A stretch of DNA of 64,000 bases from Phormidesmis priestleyi Ana (lineage in GTDB: Bacteria; Cyanobacteriota; Cyanobacteriia; Phormidesmidales; Phormidesmidaceae). The DNA is taken from assembly GCA_001314865.1 (NCBI GenBank), contig LJZR01000006.1, positions 62,001 through 126,000 of the forward strand, written 5' to 3'. Position numbers and translations under genes: made by a program. How positions within the stretch are numbered: the first letter of the stretch is position 1; each line of letters starts with the position of its first letter. Below the pieces are notes generated by a model. The model did no database searches and was not told the origin of the DNA. It worked only from the letters and a program-made list of their open reading frames with translations. This document shows, piece by piece, positions 26,844 through 35,870 of this stretch.

Positions 26844-27521
26844 TTAGCAAGGAGCGCCAAAACGGTAGCCTTTGCCATATATGGTGTGAATTAGTACGGG
26901 CTGACCAGACTGCTCAATTTTTTTTCGCAGTAGGCGCATTTGAGCCGCAAGCGTGTTGCTGCTTGGAATGACACCTTTGCCCCATACTGCGTCGTAAATT
27001 TGTGCGTGGGTAAGCAGCTGATGGGGCGATCGCATCAAATACGCCAGTAGCTGCACTTCTTTTTCGGACAGCTCAACGGCGCGATCGCCCCGGCTAGCAA
27101 ACTGATTTTCAATATCCAGTGTGAGATCGTCAAACCGCAGGATGCCTTTGGGGGTCAACGCAGGGGGACGACGCAGCAGCGCCCGAACGCGAGCGAGCAG
27201 TTCACGAAGCTCAAAAGGCTTTACGAGGTAGTCATCAGCCCCCGCGTCTAGGCCATCTACCCGATCATCTAGGGTGTCTTTAGCGGTGAGGAATAGAACA
27301 GGGGTTGTTTGCGCGTGCGATCGCACTTCCCGGCAAATTTCTAGCCCGGTTTTACCGGGCAGCATCCAGTCTAAAATCAGCAGATCGTAAGGATTGACAA
27401 TGGCCATATCGCAGCCCTTTTGGCCATTGTCTGCAACTTCTACCTCATAGCCTTGACGCTGTAGCAGACGGCTCAGAGGGTCAGTGAGCTCTACTTCGTC
27501 ATCTACTAGCAAAATTCGCAC
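26844..27521 (-). CDS. OmpR/PhoB-family response regulator
   Basis: The 225-residue two-domain regulator has an N-terminal receiver (ILLVDDE acidic pocket, phospho-acceptor Asp in LLILDWMLPGKTG, FLTAKD, DYLVKPF) and a C-terminal winged helix of OmpR type (ELSEKEVQLLAYLM, LLTHAQIYDAVW, MRLLRKKIE, IHTIYGKGYRFG). The N-terminal sequence is close to the RppA/ManR-like regulators of cyanobacteria as I remember them. It starts at a GTG only 3 bp after the tldE stop, so it is the third gene of a tldD-tldE-regulator operon. No histidine kinase gene is adjacent on the same strand; the hybrid kinase upstream is separate. The targets are unknown. Confidence 0.85.
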   Translation of the reverse strand: MRILLVDDEVELTDPLSRLLQRQGYEVEVADNGQKGCDMAIVNPYDLLILDWMLPGKTGLEICREVRSHAQTTPVLFLTAKDTLDDRVDGLDAGADDYLVKPFELRELLARVRALLRRPPALTPKGILRFDDLTLDIENQFASRGDRAVELSEKEVQLLAYLMRSPHQLLTHAQIYDAVWGKGVIPSSNTLAAQMRLLRKKIEQSGQPVLIHTIYGKGYRFGAPC

Positions 27522-27524
27522 AGC

Positions 27525-28880
27525 CTATGCTTCGCCTGTAATCGACAACTCACTCACCCACACCCGCGGACAAATGCCGCCTGCAGTCACTTCTGCCACT
27601 GGCTCAATATGCTGAATGCCCTTGAGCACTTCGCGAAAATCTCCCGCAACCGTAGCAGACTCCACGCTGATGCGCTTGCCATCCTTCACTAACCAGCCGT
27701 CAAACGGTAAAGAAAATGAGCCTTGAAGCGCGTTGACGCCTGCATGAAGCGCCTGTAAGTCATCAATTAAAACCACACCATCAGCGCTATCGATCTGATA
27801 CGCCTCGTCTGCCTGGTCTCCGGCTTCCACGACCAAATAGTTCAGGCCAACGCTCACCTTTGCGCCGATGCTGGCATGCCCCGTCGGCTCTGCATTCATT
27901 CGCTTAGCCGTGCCTGCACTGTGTAAAAAGTTCTTTAAAATGCCTTTTTCAATGAGCGGTAAACGCCGCGTGGGCGTACCTTCACCGTCAAAAGTTTCAG
28001 ACGCCACGTTTTCAGGATGCAGCTCGTCGTCGTACACCGAAAGCAGCGGACTAGCGACCTGGGTACCCAGCGAGTCGGCGGTCGAAAGCGAGCGATTGTC
28101 CAAAATGTTCTGCGCGTTGTACATATTAGAAAATGCACTCAGCAGACTCAAAAAAGCCTCTGCCGAAAAAACCACCGGATATTTGCCGGAGGCAATTTTT
28201 TCGTAGTCTAGGTGGCTAATGGTCTTATCAGCGGCTTCCTGAGTGCAGCCTTCTACATCAAGCTGCGAGAGACCGCTTTTGATTCTCATCGCTCCGGCAG
28301 CGCGAGGCTTGCGCCCTTCTTGATCGGTTTTGCCATACAGATAAATCGAAGCGTAGGTGCGCTCTTCGCTGCGCTGTGCGCCATCGCTGTTGAGATAAAA
28401 GCGTTCAATTTCTCGCTGGGCAATGCCGTTGTAGGGTACAGAGGTAATCGCCTCATGCGCTTGTAATACGCCTTTTTCTGCCTTCACCAAAGTCTCTACG
28501 AGCGTCGGCACAGAAGCTGGCTCTGCTTTTTCAATCTTGACCTCAGCGGCGGGCGCAGTTGCCTGGGGGCTAAAGTCGGGGGCGTTTTCTTTTACCCCAA
28601 AGGCGCTGGCTTCATAGGCCGTTTTCAGCGCTAGCGCAAGGCCGGTTTCGTCTACATTGGTGGTCGAAGTTACGCCGATTTGATTCTGGTCATTCCACAC
28701 TCGCACAATCACGCTAGAACGGTTGGAGGCTTTGACCTGCTTGGGCTCGCCTTTGTCTACCTGGGCGCTGGTTTCATCTACTGAGGAGCCGTAAATGTCG
28801 TATTTGGTAATGTTGAGCTTTTGGGCGATCGCCTCAGCCTGCTGTGCAATCGTTTGAACTTTAGCCGTTTTTATCGTCAT
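27525..28880 (-). CDS. TldE/PmbA-like protease subunit
   Basis: The 451-residue product belongs to the TldD/PmbA (U62) family and is the non-metal-binding TldE-like partner: it has the family's general fold but no HExxxH. In Escherichia coli TldD and TldE form a heterodimeric metalloprotease that trims peptides such as microcin B17 and the CcdA antitoxin. Visible family signatures are the N-terminal YGSSVDETSAQVDKG and the C-terminal FSLPFDGWLVKDGKR. It lies 2 bp after tldD and is clearly cotranscribed. The length is normal. Confidence 0.85.
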   Translation of the reverse strand: MTIKTAKVQTIAQQAEAIAQKLNITKYDIYGSSVDETSAQVDKGEPKQVKASNRSSVIVRVWNDQNQIGVTSTTNVDETGLALALKTAYEASAFGVKENAPDFSPQATAPAAEVKIEKAEPASVPTLVETLVKAEKGVLQAHEAITSVPYNGIAQREIERFYLNSDGAQRSEERTYASIYLYGKTDQEGRKPRAAGAMRIKSGLSQLDVEGCTQEAADKTISHLDYEKIASGKYPVVFSAEAFLSLLSAFSNMYNAQNILDNRSLSTADSLGTQVASPLLSVYDDELHPENVASETFDGEGTPTRRLPLIEKGILKNFLHSAGTAKRMNAEPTGHASIGAKVSVGLNYLVVEAGDQADEAYQIDSADGVVLIDDLQALHAGVNALQGSFSLPFDGWLVKDGKRISVESATVAGDFREVLKGIQHIEPVAEVTAGGICPRVWVSELSITGEA

Positions 28881-28882
28881 AC

Positions 28883-30364
28883 TTACCGTCCACCCACTGT
28901 AATATTGTCTACCTTAATGTGGGGCTGACCCACCGTGACATACACACTGCCACTTACCGACCCACAAAACCCCGGTGCCAAACTAATATCGTCTGAGCAC
29001 ATCGAAATTTTGTTCATAATTTCAGTTGCTTCGCCAATCAGCGTCGCGCCCTTTAACGGCTTAGTGATCTTGCCGTTTTCAATCAGGTAGGCTTCATCTA
29101 CCGCAAAGTTAAACTGCCCAGTCGGCCCAACGCTGCCACCGCCCATTTTTTTGCAGTAAATGCCCTTATCTACCGAGGCAAAGAGTTCTTCAACCGTATG
29201 CTCACCCGGCGCGATGTAGGTATTGCGCATGCGGGAAGCCGCTGCATGGGTGTAGCCCTGCCGCCGACCGCTGCCTGTGCGGGGATGCCCCGTGCGCATT
29301 TCACCCGCTCTATCAGAAATAAAGTTTTTGAGAATGCCGTTTTCAATCAGCAGCGTCCGCTGAACGGGCATGCCCTCATCGTCCATATCAAAGGTGCCAA
29401 ACGCCTCCGCAGAAAGGCCTTCATCCCAGGCAGTCAGGCTTTCGTGAGCGACCTTTTGCCCCTTTTTGTTCATAAAGGGCGTGGTCTCTTTTTCAATTTG
29501 AGTGGTCTCTAACAGGTGACCACAGGCCTCATGAAAAATCACACCGCCAAAGTGGTTCGCCATAATCACCGGATAGTTGCCTGACTCTACATAGTCGGCA
29601 TACAGCATTTTGCCAGCGGCCTCAGCGACTTTTTCAGCTGTTTCGGTATAGTCCCAAGCCGTCAGGAAGCTTGGATCGCCCGTATTGCCCAGCCGCTCTC
29701 CAATGGAAGATCGATGCTCACCGTCTGCACAGAGTAAATTAAAGCCAACTGACTGGGTTAGCCGAACATCGCGAGCAAAAGTACCATCGCTAGAGGCCAC
29801 TAGCACTTCCTGCCAATCGCGGAAGTAAGCCGCCCGACGAGCCTGAACATGGTCAGCTTTTTTGGCCAAAGCCCCATTCGCTTCTAAGAGCACGTCACCC
29901 ATGGTTTGCATAGAAGGGCAGCTCGCCAGCCAGTTGTCTTTACCTCGCCTAGTACCATAGTCGCGCAGCGGTTCTAAGTTAATTTCAGAAATGCTTGCCT
30001 GGGGCCCTGGAATCTGTAGGCCCATAATAGCCAGTCCTTTTTCTAGCGCGTCTTTTAGCCCGCTAAAGGAAAGGTCATTAGTGCTGACATAGCAGTCTGA
30101 TCCGCCTTTGAACACGCGCACGCCTGCACCCGATACCAAGCTGGGCGAAATGCTGGTAATTGCGTCGTCTTCCGCCAAACAGCTAATGTAGTTTTTACGC
30201 TCTAAGAAAAATTCTACAAAGTCGGCGCCAACTGCGCGACCTAAGCCCAACAGGGTTGCCAAGGGCGCTTGCCAAGTTTCATCAAACTTGTCAGTAGTAG
30301 CAGTGTAGTTGAGTGAGGGAATCTGCGCTAAGCGTAAAGGCTGTTCAAAAATGGCGGCTGTCAT
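28883..30364 (-). CDS. tldD: TldD-like metalloprotease subunit
   Basis: The 493-residue product carries the zinc motif HEACGH (HExxxH) in [15 protein letters not shown], which marks the catalytic TldD subunit. Other family blocks: [16 protein letters not shown], the Gly-rich [16 protein letters not shown] and [17 protein letters not shown]. The ATG at 30364 is chosen because AAAGGA is 10 nt upstream; the TTG at 30373 would be too close. It is the first gene of the operon with tldE and the response regulator. The natural substrate in cyanobacteria is unknown; no precursor peptide gene was recognised next to it. Confidence 0.88.
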   Translation of the reverse strand: MTAAIFEQPLRLAQIPSLNYTATTDKFDETWQAPLATLLGLGRAVGADFVEFFLERKNYISCLAEDDAITSISPSLVSGAGVRVFKGGSDCYVSTNDLSFSGLKDALEKGLAIMGLQIPGPQASISEINLEPLRDYGTRRGKDNWLASCPSMQTMGDVLLEANGALAKKADHVQARRAAYFRDWQEVLVASSDGTFARDVRLTQSVGFNLLCADGEHRSSIGERLGNTGDPSFLTAWDYTETAEKVAEAAGKMLYADYVESGNYPVIMANHFGGVIFHEACGHLLETTQIEKETTPFMNKKGQKVAHESLTAWDEGLSAEAFGTFDMDDEGMPVQRTLLIENGILKNFISDRAGEMRTGHPRTGSGRRQGYTHAAASRMRNTYIAPGEHTVEELFASVDKGIYCKKMGGGSVGPTGQFNFAVDEAYLIENGKITKPLKGATLIGEATEIMNKISMCSDDISLAPGFCGSVSGSVYVTVGQPHIKVDNITVGGR

Positions 30365-30526
30365 ACCGGGCAAGTCCTTTTGATATGTCTGTCTTTCAGT
30401 TTACCAAATGTGACAATGCATGGTGCTGCCACTCGCCTGGCGGTTTCCTCTACTTCAACAAACGGTATTCAGTCCATGATGCAGTCCATAATGAGGGTGA
30501 ACCGATCTGGATGTTGATCTCCCTAA

Positions 30527-33500
30527 TCATTCATTCAAAACCTGCTTGATCATCGCCACTAGTGCATCAGGGGCAACTGGCTTAGTGATATGCCGCTGAA
30601 ACCCAGCCTTAAGTGCCTGCTTGAAGTCGAGTTCGCCTGCATAGGCGGTTAGCGCGATCGCTTTGACATTGCCTCCCGCTTCAGCCGGGAGTGCGCGAAG
30701 CTGCTGCATCAGCGTATAGCCATCCATATTAGGCATGCCAATATCGCTAATGATAAGGTTGGGCACCTGCTCAGCAACAATCGTCAGAGCCATCGCACCC
30801 GACGAAGCGACAATCACGGTTGCACCCGCCTGAACCAAGGCAAAGCGAGTAATCTCCAAAGAATCTGCGTCATCATCCACGATCAGAATCCGACGCCCAC
30901 TCAAGTCAGCGGGTAAATCCTCAGCGGGTAAATTAAGGGATGGCTTGTCGGATACAGACTCTACTAGCGGGGCTGCCAGCGGAATCAGAACGGTAAAAGT
31001 AGCGCCCTGATTTTCACCTGGGCTGTCTACACTAATGCTACCGCCATGAAGTTCAACAATTTGGCGAGAGATGGCTAATCCTAGGCCCAAGCCGCCGAAC
31101 TTGCGGGTGGTGGAATAGTCTTCTTGCCTAAAATGCTCGAACATATAGGGTAGAAATTCGGCGCTAATGCCTTTGCCAGTATCTGTCACGGTAAGCCGAG
31201 CACTGTTCTTTTGAAGAGGCGGTTGAAAAGGCGGTTGAAGAGACTGTTGGAGAGGCTCTAGGTTGTCCTTTTGGGCGCGCAGATCAACATGAACAGTACC
31301 GCCTGCTGGCGTAAACTTAACGGCATTAGAGAGTAGGTTCCAAACGATTTGCTGTAAGCGGCCCTCATCCCCAATCACCGGGCAAAGCTCGTGGGTGACA
31401 ATCATATTAAGAGACTTTGCCTCAGCCGCTAAGCGCATGGTTTCTACAGCTGCAACCACCACTTTGCTCAGGTCGAGCGACTGACGTTGGAGATTCATTT
31501 TGCCGCGCAATATGCGAGAAATATCGAGCAAATCATCAATTAGCTGTACCTGTGAACGGGCGTTGCGATCAATGGTCTCGGCGGCTTTAGCCATTTTTTC
31601 GGAACTGAGATTCCCTCGCTTAATGAGCTGCGACCAGCCTAAGATCGGGTTCATGGGCGTCCGTAGTTCATGCGAAACCACCGCCAAAAATTCATCTTTA
31701 ATCCGGTTGGCTCGTTCGGCGGCCTCACGCGCTGCTTTCTCTCTGCTCAGGAGCTTTTCCTTTTCGGCTTCGGCGCGTTTGTGATCGCTTACATCGCTAA
31801 TCATCGCGATAAATCCATCAACCTCACCTACGGCCCCCATCCGAGGCACATAGGTGGCGCTAAAATAACGCCATTCTTTGTCTGACTGAATGGGGGGCAT
31901 GAGGGTTTTGCCTTCAGTTTTGCCTTCAGTTTTGCCTTCAATTGCGCCTTCAAAGGTGACTTGCTCTCCTTTGAGCACTCTTTGAATGTAGGGCAGCGCT
32001 TGTTGATAGGTGGCTTCTCCAATCAGGTCTCGGATATGTTTGCCGTATATTTCTGAAGCGCTTAGCCCAAACCATTCCTCATACCCACGATTAGCAAAGC
32101 GGTAGCGCTGATCGCGCCCAACGATAGAAATGAGGGCAGGGAGCGCATCGGTAACCAGCTGAAGTTCTATTTCTCTTTGCTGTAAAGACTCTTCTATGCG
32201 CTTGCGATCGCTCAAATCAACAATAAACGCCGCCGACTCATCTCTCTTATCACCCATTAGGGTATAGCCCACTAATACAGTCACCCGGCTACCATCCTGA
32301 CGAATGTACTCTTTTTCGTAAGGCGTGCAAGATCCGTTTGCTTTGGCTTCTGCAATTCCTTGGGCATCTGCCGACAAGTACTCAGGCGGGGTGATTTCTG
32401 TCCAGCTGAGCCTTCCTGCTTGCAGGTCTTCTCTGGAGTAGCCCACGATTCTTAAAAACTCATCATTGGCTTCATTCACAGCGCCATCTATATTGCCAAA
32501 CAAAATACCAACAACATCTGACTCTAAAAAGCGTTTGAACTTGTCTTCACTTACCTCAAGCGCATGTTGTATCCGTTGAGAATCGACGCTAGCGAACCGA
32601 CTCGCAATATTACTGGCCAGCAAATCGCAAAATAGGACATAGTCCGTGTCTATCGGTCGCGCCGGATTGAGGCCCATCACCAGCAGCCCGGCAACGCTAT
32701 TGAGGCTAGCAGCACGAATGGGTAGCACCCGTACCTGCATCACAGGTAAGCCAAACAAGCCACTAGGTACTGATCCACACATATCAGGCAGGTTTTGAAT
32801 GGTAATGGCCTGCTGAGCATGCAGCACTGTCTCAAACTGCCAGGGGTCAGTTTGATCAAAATCAATAACCGGTAGCAGCGGAACATTGCCAATTTCGGCG
32901 CCAATTTCGGCAGCGGCGACTTGCCCGCACAGGATGGCCTTGGTTTTCGCAGGATTGAGCCGGTATAGGGCGGCAAATGGAATGTCGGTCGGGTTGTCTG
33001 AAAGGATGTCGATAATGGCCCGATACATTTCCTCTGAGGTTTGGGCCTGAGGTGCTTGGGCCGCTAGCCGGGTTGAGGTCATTAGCCTGCGATCGCCAAT
33101 CACCTGCTTAGTCGTCTCATTGATAATGGTAAAAACGCCCTTTACCGTACCGGCTTTGGTCAATAGCGGGCTGTAAGAATAGGTATAGTAAGACTCTTCT
33201 AAGTAGCCTGATCGCAACACCGGAATGAGTAAATTATCAGCCCGATTGGCTTTTTTCGTTTCAAAAACGCTATTGAGCTGTGGGCCAATAATATGCCAGC
33301 TTTCACTAAAAACTGACTGAGCCGGTTGACCTAGCGCCTGCGGGTGGCGATCGCCCAAAATAGGGATAAAAGCATCATTGTAAAGCAGCCGAAAGTCCTT
33401 GCCCCACCATACGACCATCGGAAAATGGGAATTGATGCAAATACTAAGCGCTGTTTTTAGACTCGCTGGCCAGCTAGGGACTGGGCCAAAGGGTGTGTCA

Positions 33501-33721
33501 GGCCAGCGCTCTACGCTATTCTCAAGACTGCTTTCAGGCTCACTTTCAGAGCCGTTCTCGGGCCCATTCTCGGGCTCATTTTTAGGCGGACTATCATTAG
33601 GCGGACTATCAGAAGAGGAAGGAGGACAAAAGGTAGCGCGCATCAGTACGCCCATTTCGCCACCTTCTGCAAAAATATTTTCAGCCGCTATTTCACTCAT
33701 CTCAGCACTCGCGCTTTTCAA
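30527..33721 (-). CDS. hybrid sensor histidine kinase (PAS-GAF-PAS-PAS-HisKA-HATPase-REC)
   Basis: The ~1060-residue cytoplasmic kinase has no clear membrane segments. In order: a disordered Ser/Pro/Glu-rich leader (~1-65), a PAS-like domain (FPMVVWWGKDFRLLYND), a GAF-like region, two PAS domains (EANDEFLRIVGYSREDL; RYRFANRGYEEWFGLSASEI), and the HisKA dimerisation domain with His684 in VSHELRTPMNP. Then come an HATPase (NLLSNAVKFTPAGG, DTGKGI, GGLGLGLAI) and a C-terminal receiver with Asp993 in ISDIGMPNMDG. The start is uncertain: a TTG at 33721 is only 3 nt from AAGGAG, the next ATG is at 33700. An EGKT repeat (12-nt units, 31899-31946) is inserted in the second PAS. The ligand and output partner are unknown. 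Confidence 0.88.
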   Translation of the reverse strand: MKSASAEMSEIAAENIFAEGGEMGVLMRATFCPPSSSDSPPNDSPPKNEPENGPENGSESEPESSLENSVERWPDTPFGPVPSWPASLKTALSICINSHFPMVVWWGKDFRLLYNDAFIPILGDRHPQALGQPAQSVFSESWHIIGPQLNSVFETKKANRADNLLIPVLRSGYLEESYYTYSYSPLLTKAGTVKGVFTIINETTKQVIGDRRLMTSTRLAAQAPQAQTSEEMYRAIIDILSDNPTDIPFAALYRLNPAKTKAILCGQVAAAEIGAEIGNVPLLPVIDFDQTDPWQFETVLHAQQAITIQNLPDMCGSVPSGLFGLPVMQVRVLPIRAASLNSVAGLLVMGLNPARPIDTDYVLFCDLLASNIASRFASVDSQRIQHALEVSEDKFKRFLESDVVGILFGNIDGAVNEANDEFLRIVGYSREDLQAGRLSWTEITPPEYLSADAQGIAEAKANGSCTPYEKEYIRQDGSRVTVLVGYTLMGDKRDESAAFIVDLSDRKRIEESLQQREIELQLVTDALPALISIVGRDQRYRFANRGYEEWFGLSASEIYGKHIRDLIGEATYQQALPYIQRVLKGEQVTFEGAIEGKTEGKTEGKTLMPPIQSDKEWRYFSATYVPRMGAVGEVDGFIAMISDVSDHKRAEAEKEKLLSREKAAREAAERANRIKDEFLAVVSHELRTPMNPILGWSQLIKRGNLSSEKMAKAAETIDRNARSQVQLIDDLLDISRILRGKMNLQRQSLDLSKVVVAAVETMRLAAEAKSLNMIVTHELCPVIGDEGRLQQIVWNLLSNAVKFTPAGGTVHVDLRAQKDNLEPLQQSLQPPFQPPLQKNSARLTVTDTGKGISAEFLPYMFEHFRQEDYSTTRKFGGLGLGLAISRQIVELHGGSISVDSPGENQGATFTVLIPLAAPLVESVSDKPSLNLPAEDLPADLSGRRILIVDDDADSLEITRFALVQAGATVIVASSGAMALTIVAEQVPNLIISDIGMPNMDGYTLMQQLRALPAEAGGNVKAIALTAYAGELDFKQALKAGFQRHITKPVAPDALVAMIKQVLNE

Positions 33722-34075
33722 TATCTCCTTATCAGCAATTTTTGTGCTGGCAATTATGAATGAAGTTATCCATGCTTATATGCTTACTTTAAAGCAGCTT
33801 ACAAGCCAAAAGATAGAGACTTCCTATACCTTTTGACAGATTTATCACCCACCAATGCATATGCCCTTAAAGTAATGCAATTTTCACTCTAAGTCGGCCT
33901 TATGCTTTGCCTTATCTGGTCTTATCCTATTTTACTCAGTCTTACTTTAGTTTTACGGAAGCCTCAGATAGACTTTAGATAGAGGCAATATATCAAAGCC
34001 CCGTATTAAAGTTCAGCAATCGATTCCAAACCGAAAGATTAAAGACTTTTGTATCACCTGACTTTTGTATCACCT
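33722..34075. other. 354-bp divergent spacer with 16-nt tandem duplication
   Basis: The spacer lies between the hybrid kinase (minus) and GH13 gene (plus). A perfect 16-nt tandem duplication gacttttgtatcacct (34044-34059 and 34060-34075) directly abuts the GH13 ATG, so it fills the ribosome-binding region. No Shine-Dalgarno sequence remains visible there. Confidence 0.7.
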
Positions 34076-35758
34076 ATGGTTAGCGCTGTCGAATTCAGGC
34101 TGTGGGCTCCGTATAACGCTGAGGCGGCCCTAATGGGTGATTTTTTACCAGAGTCGTCAATAGAAATGAAAAAGGATGACAAAGGCTACTTTCGTGTCCA
34201 GATTGACTTAGAAGATGGCTGCTACCCTTACAAGTTTAAGGTGCGATCTAAAAGTTTTTTTTTGACAGACGACTCAGCCAACGACGAATGGGTAGAGGTA
34301 ATTGACCCCTATGCAACTGAAGTAGATGAAGCGGCTCAGATGGCGATCGCCCGTGTCCAAAAAGGCGCTAAAATCGCTTTCCTGGGAGAAAACCGAATCA
34401 TTGACGACTATGTTTGGCAGCATGACGACGCTGAGCGTCCGGCCTCCAATAAGCTAGTCATTTATGAAATGCTAGTTCAAGACTTTGCCCCAGCCGAAGA
34501 CAGCCAAAAGGGCACCTTCCAAAGCATTATTGACAAACTTGACTACCTCCAAAGTCTGGGCGTTAACGCGCTAGAACTCATGCCCATTCAGTCCTGCCCT
34601 ATGGAAATAGGTTGGGGTTATAACCTACGTCACTACTTTGCACTCCGCTCCAGCTATGGCAAACCCACTGATCTCAAACAGCTCATTGATCAATGTCATG
34701 AGCGCAACATCAGCGTACTGCTAGATATCGTACTCAACCACTCTGAAGCTGAAAGTCCGCTGACCAAAATCGACTACGACTACTGGTATCGCCGCGAGGC
34801 TAAAGACCCAGACAATAGCTGGGGCCCCGAGTTTGATTACAATCATTACGACGACAACTACAATCGCTATCCGGCTCGCGACTTCATGCGAGACATGGTC
34901 AACTTTTGGATTACCGAATACCATTTTGACGGACTGCGTTTTGATGCAGTAAAGCAGCTCGATCATCCCGATTTTTTAGGATGGATTGTAGACGAAGCCG
35001 GACTCGCCGCTCAGCCCAAGTCTCTTTTTACTGCCGCTGAACATATTCCTGAAAAGCCAGAACTCTCAGGGTTAGAAGGGCCTGTAGACAGTAGCTGGCG
35101 AGTGAGCTTTCACTACAATTTTTTAGATTTATTGCTTAAACCAGATCCTCATTTAGATTTAGTCAAACAGCTCATAGATCCGACCCAGCAAGGGTTTCAG
35201 TCTACACCCAATATAATCAACTACCTGACCAGTCACGATCAAAATCGGCTGATGGCCAACTTAGCCGATGCTGATATCTTCGATGAAGCGGCCTTTAAAA
35301 GATCTAAGCTAGGCGCGGCACTGGTGATGACCGCAATGGGCATCCCGATGATTTGGATGGGTGAAGAATTTGGCGCATACAAACACAAAACGCTCGACCC
35401 CGCCCCGTTAGATTGGAGACTGTTAGACAACGGCACCAATTCTGGATTGCTCAAGTACTATCAGGGATTGATTGCGCTTCGCAAAGAGAACGCAGCCCTT
35501 TGCAGTGACAATATTTCTGTATTTCACGAAAATCCGCAAGACAATGTGATTGGCTACCTGCGTTGGCATGAAATGGGCACACAGGTTGCGGTTATCGTTA
35601 ACTGCTCCAATAACTATATTGCAGACTATACCGTGAGCAACCTAGCCGAAGACGGCACCTGGCATGAGTGGACAAAAAACTATGACATTCAGGTCGAAGG
35701 CGGCAACCTGACGATGGATTTACCCGAATATGAGGCTCAAGTGCTGGTCTGGCAATAG
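34076..35758 (+). CDS. GH13 alpha-glucan enzyme with N-terminal CBM48-like domain
   Basis: The 560-residue product has an N-terminal early-set/CBM48-like domain (VEFRLWAPYNAEAALMGDF, residues ~1-95) and a GH13 (beta/alpha)8 barrel. The four conserved regions are DIVLNH (Asp217), FDGLRFDAVKQL (nucleophile Asp290), AAEHIPEKP (acid/base Glu322) and TSHDQNR (Asp388), so the catalytic triad is intact. The C-terminal beta domain ends QVLVWQ. The domain order fits glycogen branching enzymes, maltooligosyl-trehalose-type enzymes or an alpha-amylase; the short length and the HY-rich linker between regions I and II resemble uncharacterised 'alpha-amylase family' proteins. The exact reaction cannot be decided. 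The start is the ATG at 34076, after the 16-nt repeat. Confidence 0.8.
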   Translation: MVSAVEFRLWAPYNAEAALMGDFLPESSIEMKKDDKGYFRVQIDLEDGCYPYKFKVRSKSFFLTDDSANDEWVEVIDPYATEVDEAAQMAIARVQKGAKIAFLGENRIIDDYVWQHDDAERPASNKLVIYEMLVQDFAPAEDSQKGTFQSIIDKLDYLQSLGVNALELMPIQSCPMEIGWGYNLRHYFALRSSYGKPTDLKQLIDQCHERNISVLLDIVLNHSEAESPLTKIDYDYWYRREAKDPDNSWGPEFDYNHYDDNYNRYPARDFMRDMVNFWITEYHFDGLRFDAVKQLDHPDFLGWIVDEAGLAAQPKSLFTAAEHIPEKPELSGLEGPVDSSWRVSFHYNFLDLLLKPDPHLDLVKQLIDPTQQGFQSTPNIINYLTSHDQNRLMANLADADIFDEAAFKRSKLGAALVMTAMGIPMIWMGEEFGAYKHKTLDPAPLDWRLLDNGTNSGLLKYYQGLIALRKENAALCSDNISVFHENPQDNVIGYLRWHEMGTQVAVIVNCSNNYIADYTVSNLAEDGTWHEWTKNYDIQVEGGNLTMDLPEYEAQVLVWQ

Positions 35759-35780
35759 TAATTGGGTATTTATCATTGGT

Positions 35781-35850
35781 GTTTCTAGTTTATTGTTTCT
35801 AGTTTGTTGCTTCTAGTTTATTGTTTCTAGTTTGTTGTTTCTAGTTTGTT
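35781..35850 (+). repeat. 14-nt tandem repeat x5 in spacer
   Basis: Five units of gtttctagtttgtt (variants with a single base change) start at 35781, 35795, 35809, 35823 and 35837. The array fills most of the 112-bp spacer between the GH13 and P450 genes and ends 20 bp before the P450 start. Confidence 0.92.
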
Positions 35851-35870
35851 GTATTTAACAGAGTATTGTC

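Noticed and set aside
35781-35850. Short spacer repeats as a CRISPR array
   Set aside because: Units are 14 nt and directly adjacent with no unique spacers, and no cas gene is in the window.
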